Assembly (NCBI GenBank): GCA_026393655.1
Contig: JAPKZT010000292.1
Coordinates: 1 to 9,892, forward strand
DNA from: Actinomycetota bacterium
GTDB taxonomy: Bacteria; Actinomycetota; Acidimicrobiia; Acidimicrobiales; Ilumatobacteraceae
Direction of reading: 5' to 3'
DNA: 9,892 nt
In this document: piece by piece, positions 7,410 to 9,892 of the stretch
Layout of the letters: each line of letters begins with the position of its first letter
How positions within the stretch are numbered: position 1 is the first letter of the stretch
Made by a program: the position numbers and the translations under genes
The notes under the pieces: generated by a model
What the model saw: only the letters and a program-made list of their open reading frames with translations
Databases searched by the model: none
What the model was told of the DNA's origin: nothing

Positions 7410-8195
7410 TTATTTGCCTTGCCAGTTTGGTGTTCGCTTCTCAATAAAGGCTGTCAAGCCTTCTTTTGTATCTTCCGAGTTCAATACGGCACCAAATTCT
7501 TTGTTGGTCATATTGATTAGCGTTTCATCTGACTCTGTAGCTGCTGCCAAAACAATTTTACGACTTGCCCAGACTGCGAGTGGCGCTGCTTTGCAAACTC
7601 GCAATGCAAGATCCATTGCTCCTTCAAGTACTTTTTCTGGTTCTACTAATTGATTGACCATGCCAAGTTCATAAGCGCGTTGCGCTGTAAACGGTTCTCC
7701 GGTGAGAATTGCTTCCATTGCTGCGGCTCGACCGATTGCTCGAGGTAAGCGAAATAATCCACCTGCACCTGCAATTAAATTGCGTGTTGCCTCAGCCAGA
7801 CCGAATGCAGACCGTGTGGTTGCCACGACCATGTCGCACGCCAGCACTAGTTCGCAACCACCTGCAGTAGCCAGACCATCAACTGCCGCGATCACTGGCT
7901 TCTTGCGCTGGCGATAAACAAAACCGCCAAAGCCACCACGTGGCGTGTTCAATGCTGCTGCTTGACCAGAATGAATCGCTTTGAGGTCAGCGCCCGCGCA
8001 AAAAACTGGTCGTTGCTGACCCTGGGTGTTCGCCGCCAAGATAGCGATCCAAACATTGTCATCGGCTTCAACTTTGTCGATTGCCGCTTCGAGTCCGCTA
8101 GCGACGTCACCATTGATCGCATTTCGTGCATCAGGGCGATTAAGAGTGATTATGGCAACTTTGCCCTCAACTTGATATTCAACGATATTTGTCAT
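7410..8195 (-). CDS. Enoyl-CoA hydratase/isomerase (crotonase) family protein
   Basis: 261 residues, full crotonase length. Members act on acyl-CoA thioesters, typically hydrating trans-2-enoyl-CoA in fatty-acid or amino-acid breakdown. Visible: TLNRPDARNAI (17-27); the oxyanion-hole segment FCAGADL (65-71); and AVDGLATAGGCELVLACD (104-121). By analogy with rat mitochondrial hydratase, both catalytic glutamates are present: E115 in GGCEL and E135 in GLAEATRNL, followed by GAGG (143-146). This favours real hydratase activity over members that have lost one glutamate, but substrate chain length and pathway are unknown. It lies 17 bases downstream of the repeat-protein stop on the same strand, so read-through is possible, yet it also has a -10-like TACGAT 6 bases before its ATG. 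No terminator hairpin is obvious between it and the convergent GNAT gene. Confidence 0.93.
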   Translation of the reverse strand: MTNIVEYQVEGKVAIITLNRPDARNAINGDVASGLEAAIDKVEADDNVWIAILAANTQGQQRPVFCAGADLKAIHSGQAAALNTPRGGFGGFVYRQRKKPVIAAVDGLATAGGCELVLACDMVVATTRSAFGLAEATRNLIAGAGGLFRLPRAIGRAAAMEAILTGEPFTAQRAYELGMVNQLVEPEKVLEGAMDLALRVCKAAPLAVWASRKIVLAAATESDETLINMTNKEFGAVLNSEDTKEGLTAFIEKRTPNWQGK

Positions 8196-8201
8196 ATCGC
8201 G

Positions 8202-8207
8202 ATCGTA
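8202..8207 (-). promoter_or_regulatory. Putative -10 element for the enoyl-CoA hydratase gene
   Basis: Read on the - strand, TACGAT is followed by exactly 6 bases and then the ATG at 8195, the spacing expected for a leaderless transcript. It sits in the 17-base gap behind the upstream stop. The -35 region is poor (TTCAAC, 18-base spacer), and no Shine-Dalgarno site is present. Confidence 0.4.
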
Positions 8208-8212
8208 GATGA

Positions 8213-9658
8213 CTAAGCCTGATCAGTTGAAGACGGGGCTTCAGATTCAACTGTCGATTCTGCAACTGGCGGTTCTACAACAGGCGTTTCTGTAACCAGT
8301 GTTTCTGCAACTGGCGGTTCTATAACTGTTATTTCTGCAACGGTTATTTCTGCAACTGGCGTCTCTTCAACTGGCTGTGGAGCAGGAGGAATAGCGAGTT
8401 TTGGTTCTTTTTTCTCACGCGGTTTACGAACTTGACGAGCTTGACGCGGAGGACGCAAAGGTTTCGGCGCTTGCACACCCGCGACTACTTCGATCCCAAA
8501 TAATGCGGCAATCTGAGGGAGCAGAGGAGACAGGCGTTTTACGGTTTCGCGCAGAGCATCAGTTGCTGCAACCGGCGCAGCAGCAGGCTTTACCTGAGCA
8601 CGAATTGGCGAGAAGGCGAGTGCCTCAAGAACAGCAATCCATCGATCTGCACCAGCATCGCTGGCTAGAGACTCTGTAGCGGCTTTTGCGATTTGTGCGC
8701 CGAGTTCAACTGGAAACAACACACCGGCTTTTGGTGGCTCACCTGAAAGTTTTAGCGCCCGAACCACTCGTGAGACTTCGACGGCAGACTTCATGTCTTC
8801 TATCCAATTAGACATTTCTTTTTCTTGATGACTCTTCAAAGCCGCTTTTAGTTCAGTAGCGAGTGCTCGTGTTGTCTCATCTCGCACAACCATTGGGTCA
8901 TCACTGCCGACCACGACTGCACGAAGATCACGCAAATCAAGCAAGTCAAGATCTGCTTTTGCAGCCTCGGCTTTATCAAGCCATTCAGCAACTCGAAGTT
9001 TTGGCAAAATATCTGAAGCCATCGAAATTAAACCATCAGCTTTAACTTCTGCTTTTCCGTCTTTTTTGAGTTGTGCATTTTGCGATTTAATTGCTTCACG
9101 CACCGCAGCAAGACCACCAGCGAGCGCACGTTCTGCAACTCCTCGTTGTTCAACCGGCAAAGATTCGAGTACCGCTGTGCGATGCACACGCTTCGGCTTG
9201 AGACGCTTAGCAATCGGTCGCTTTGGAACTTCTGGTGCAGGCGGAAAAGATTTGCGATCTGGTCTTGGCGTTCGCGGCTCGCGATTAGGTCGATCTGCTC
9301 TCGGTTCACGCGGTTCGCGATCTGGTCGATCTGTACGCGGACCTTGCTTGCCACGTCGCGGTTTTTCATCACGAGATTTCTTTGCAAGTTTTTCTGTTAC
9401 TCCAACAAATGGTTTGTCATCAATGAGTTGCAACAAAGTTGCTTTTTGACTCTTATCACGTTGTGTAACTACCGACAGAACTGTGATGCCATCAATATCG
9501 AAGTCTGCTTCAATTTTTAGTACGTCACCAATTTTGCTTTGGCTAGGTAGAAGAGTCGCAACGACCACACCTTTAGGAACTTTTGCGCCAGCAGCACGCC
9601 AAGTCCAGGTTCCGTCGTCCCGCGTGCTAGTCAATTCAATATCTAGTCTCCGTGACAT
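8213..9658 (-). CDS. Conserved protein of unknown function with RPDR linker and pentapeptide-repeat tail
   Basis: 481 residues; I cannot assign a known function. Residues 1-65 look like a compact beta-rich domain (GTWTWRAAGAKVPKGVVVAT, then GDVLKIEADF and ITVLSVV), perhaps OB-like. Residues 95-160 are a basic Arg/Pro/Asp linker with a 12-residue duplication (108-119 and 120-131). Residues 160-395 form an Ala/Leu/Glu-rich, probably all-helical domain (ESLPVEQRGVAERAL, LRVAEWLDKAEAA, LRDLRAVVVGSDD, SRVVRALKLSGEPP). A basic Pro/Arg segment (396-425) leads into nine five-residue repeats of the PVAET type (429-473). Similar proteins seem to occur in other actinobacteria, from memory. The linker composition suggests nucleic-acid contact, but this is inference. 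AAAGG lies 3 bases before the ATG and a TACCGT hexamer 8 bases before. It is followed after 17 bases by the enoyl-CoA hydratase gene. Confidence 0.85.
   Translation of the reverse strand: MSRRLDIELTSTRDDGTWTWRAAGAKVPKGVVVATLLPSQSKIGDVLKIEADFDIDGITVLSVVTQRDKSQKATLLQLIDDKPFVGVTEKLAKKSRDEKPRRGKQGPRTDRPDREPREPRADRPNREPRTPRPDRKSFPPAPEVPKRPIAKRLKPKRVHRTAVLESLPVEQRGVAERALAGGLAAVREAIKSQNAQLKKDGKAEVKADGLISMASDILPKLRVAEWLDKAEAAKADLDLLDLRDLRAVVVGSDDPMVVRDETTRALATELKAALKSHQEKEMSNWIEDMKSAVEVSRVVRALKLSGEPPKAGVLFPVELGAQIAKAATESLASDAGADRWIAVLEALAFSPIRAQVKPAAAPVAATDALRETVKRLSPLLPQIAALFGIEVVAGVQAPKPLRPPRQARQVRKPREKKEPKLAIPPAPQPVEETPVAEITVAEITVIEPPVAETLVTETPVVEPPVAESTVESEAPSSTDQA
8240..8374 (-). repeat. 15-base tandem repeat (nine units) coding a PVAEx pentapeptide tail
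   Basis: Nine in-frame 15-base units code, in order, PVEET, PVAEI, TVAEI, TVIEP, PVAET, LVTET, PVVEP, PVAES and TVESE. Val in position 2 is invariant, Glu in position 4 nearly so (present in all but the last unit), and DNA units such as TTCTGCAACTGGCG (+ strand) recur nearly unchanged, which indicates recent slippage or duplication. Confidence 0.88.
9254..9337 (-). repeat. 36-base tandem duplication coding an RxDRPxREPRxP linker
   Basis: Two 12-residue units (9337-9302 and 9301-9266) share R-x-D-R-P-x-R-E-P-R-x-P and are followed by a partial RPDR (9265-9254). The DNA copies have diverged, sharing GGTCGATCTG and a few shorter blocks. Confidence 0.7.
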
Positions 9659-9666
9659 GAGCCTTT

Positions 9667-9672
9667 ACGGTA
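9667..9672 (-). promoter_or_regulatory. Putative -10 element for the repeat-protein gene
   Basis: On the - strand TACCGT precedes the ATG at 9658 by 8 bases (AAAGGCTC). The AAAGG could be a ribosome binding site, although 3 bases is too close for a good one. It lies in the 82-base gap between divergent genes. Confidence 0.33.
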
Positions 9673-9728
9673 TCCGAAAGGCGAGCATTTCCCCCAAAAG
9701 CGATTACAAAGCGCATCGTCATTTTCGC

Positions 9729-9734
9729 TACGGT
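9729..9734 (+). promoter_or_regulatory. Putative -10 element for the carbonic-anhydrase-like gene
   Basis: TACGGT ends exactly 6 bases before the ATG at 9741, placing the expected transcription start on the start codon. The GAGG at 9735-9738 is only 2 bases from the ATG, too close to be a normal ribosome binding site. Confidence 0.42.
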
Positions 9735-9740
9735 GAGGTC

Positions 9741-9892
9741 ATGGCGATTTATGCACTAGGTTCTCGCGAGCCAAAAATTCATGAGACTGCTTTCATCCAT
9801 CCAGAGGCAGTAATTATTGGTTCAGTTGAAATTGGCGCCGAATCGACCATTTGGGCTGGTGCAGTACTGCGCGGTGATGATGGTGAAATCAA
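9741..9892 (+). CDS. Gamma-carbonic-anhydrase-like hexapeptide-repeat protein (3' partial)
   Basis: Only the first 50 residues are in the window; the frame stays open to the end. The sequence starts MAIYALGSREPKIHETAFIHP and continues with hexapeptide-type turns (AVIIGSVEIGAESTIW, then AGAVLRGDDGEI), the typical opening of the left-handed beta-helix gamma-carbonic-anhydrase/YrdA/PaaY/CaiE group, whose members usually have about 170-200 residues and bind zinc between subunits. The zinc-binding histidines lie further downstream, so I cannot say whether this one is a carbonic anhydrase or a related protein of unknown activity. The ATG at 9741 is chosen because the family N-terminus begins there. 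It is divergent from the repeat-protein gene, with 82 bases between starts. Confidence 0.85.
   Translation, partial: MAIYALGSREPKIHETAFIHPEAVIIGSVEIGAESTIWAGAVLRGDDGEI

Noticed and set aside
9071..9520. Open frames on the + strand opposite the repeat-bearing protein
   Set aside because: They are Cys/Arg/Phe-rich shadows of the opposite-strand Lys/Arg coding, with no domain or start signal.

Overview
The window looks like chromosomal DNA of an actinobacterium with a roughly balanced base composition. The best guess is a planktonic or other mid-GC lineage such as Acidimicrobiia, but the clade is inference. The main clues are a HelY-type Ski2-like helicase overlapping a short diacylglycerol-kinase-like gene of a type I associate with actinobacteria, a long two-domain ThyX-like protein, a small acidic four-cysteine protein, and several starts that look leaderless. 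Coding density is very high. No gap between genes exceeds about 100 bases, and I see no tRNA, rRNA, CRISPR array, insertion sequence or prophage.

Layout, left to right. On the + strand: the 3' part of the helicase (1-2277, its N-terminus lies before the window); a DAGK-like protein overlapping it by ATGA (2274-2900); an M20 amidohydrolase with its own promoter (2917-4122); a duplicated ThyX-like protein (4208-5803); a very acidic cysteine-knuckle protein (5906-6427) and a helix-rich small protein 5 bases behind it (6433-6897), followed by a perfect AT-rich hairpin; and a GNAT acetyltransferase (6937-7395). Converging on it from the - strand are an enoyl-CoA hydratase/isomerase (8195-7410) and, upstream of that, a 481-residue repeat-bearing protein of unknown function (9658-8213). 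A divergent + strand gene begins at 9741: a gamma-carbonic-anhydrase-like hexapeptide-repeat protein that is cut by the window end.

How the parts relate. This is mostly housekeeping and conserved actinobacterial content rather than one pathway. Likely transcription units are helicase + DAGK-like; the M20 gene alone; the ThyX-like gene alone; acidic protein + helical protein; and the repeat protein followed by the enoyl-CoA hydratase, which may also have its own start.

The most interesting item is the ThyX-like protein. Its two halves have lost complementary sets of active-site residues: the N-terminal half keeps the positions expected to bind dUMP, and the C-terminal half keeps those expected to bind FAD. 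Next in interest are the repeat protein with a nine-unit pentapeptide tail, the acidic cysteine-knuckle protein, and the recurring placement of a TANNNT -10 hexamer about 6 to 8 bases before start codons.
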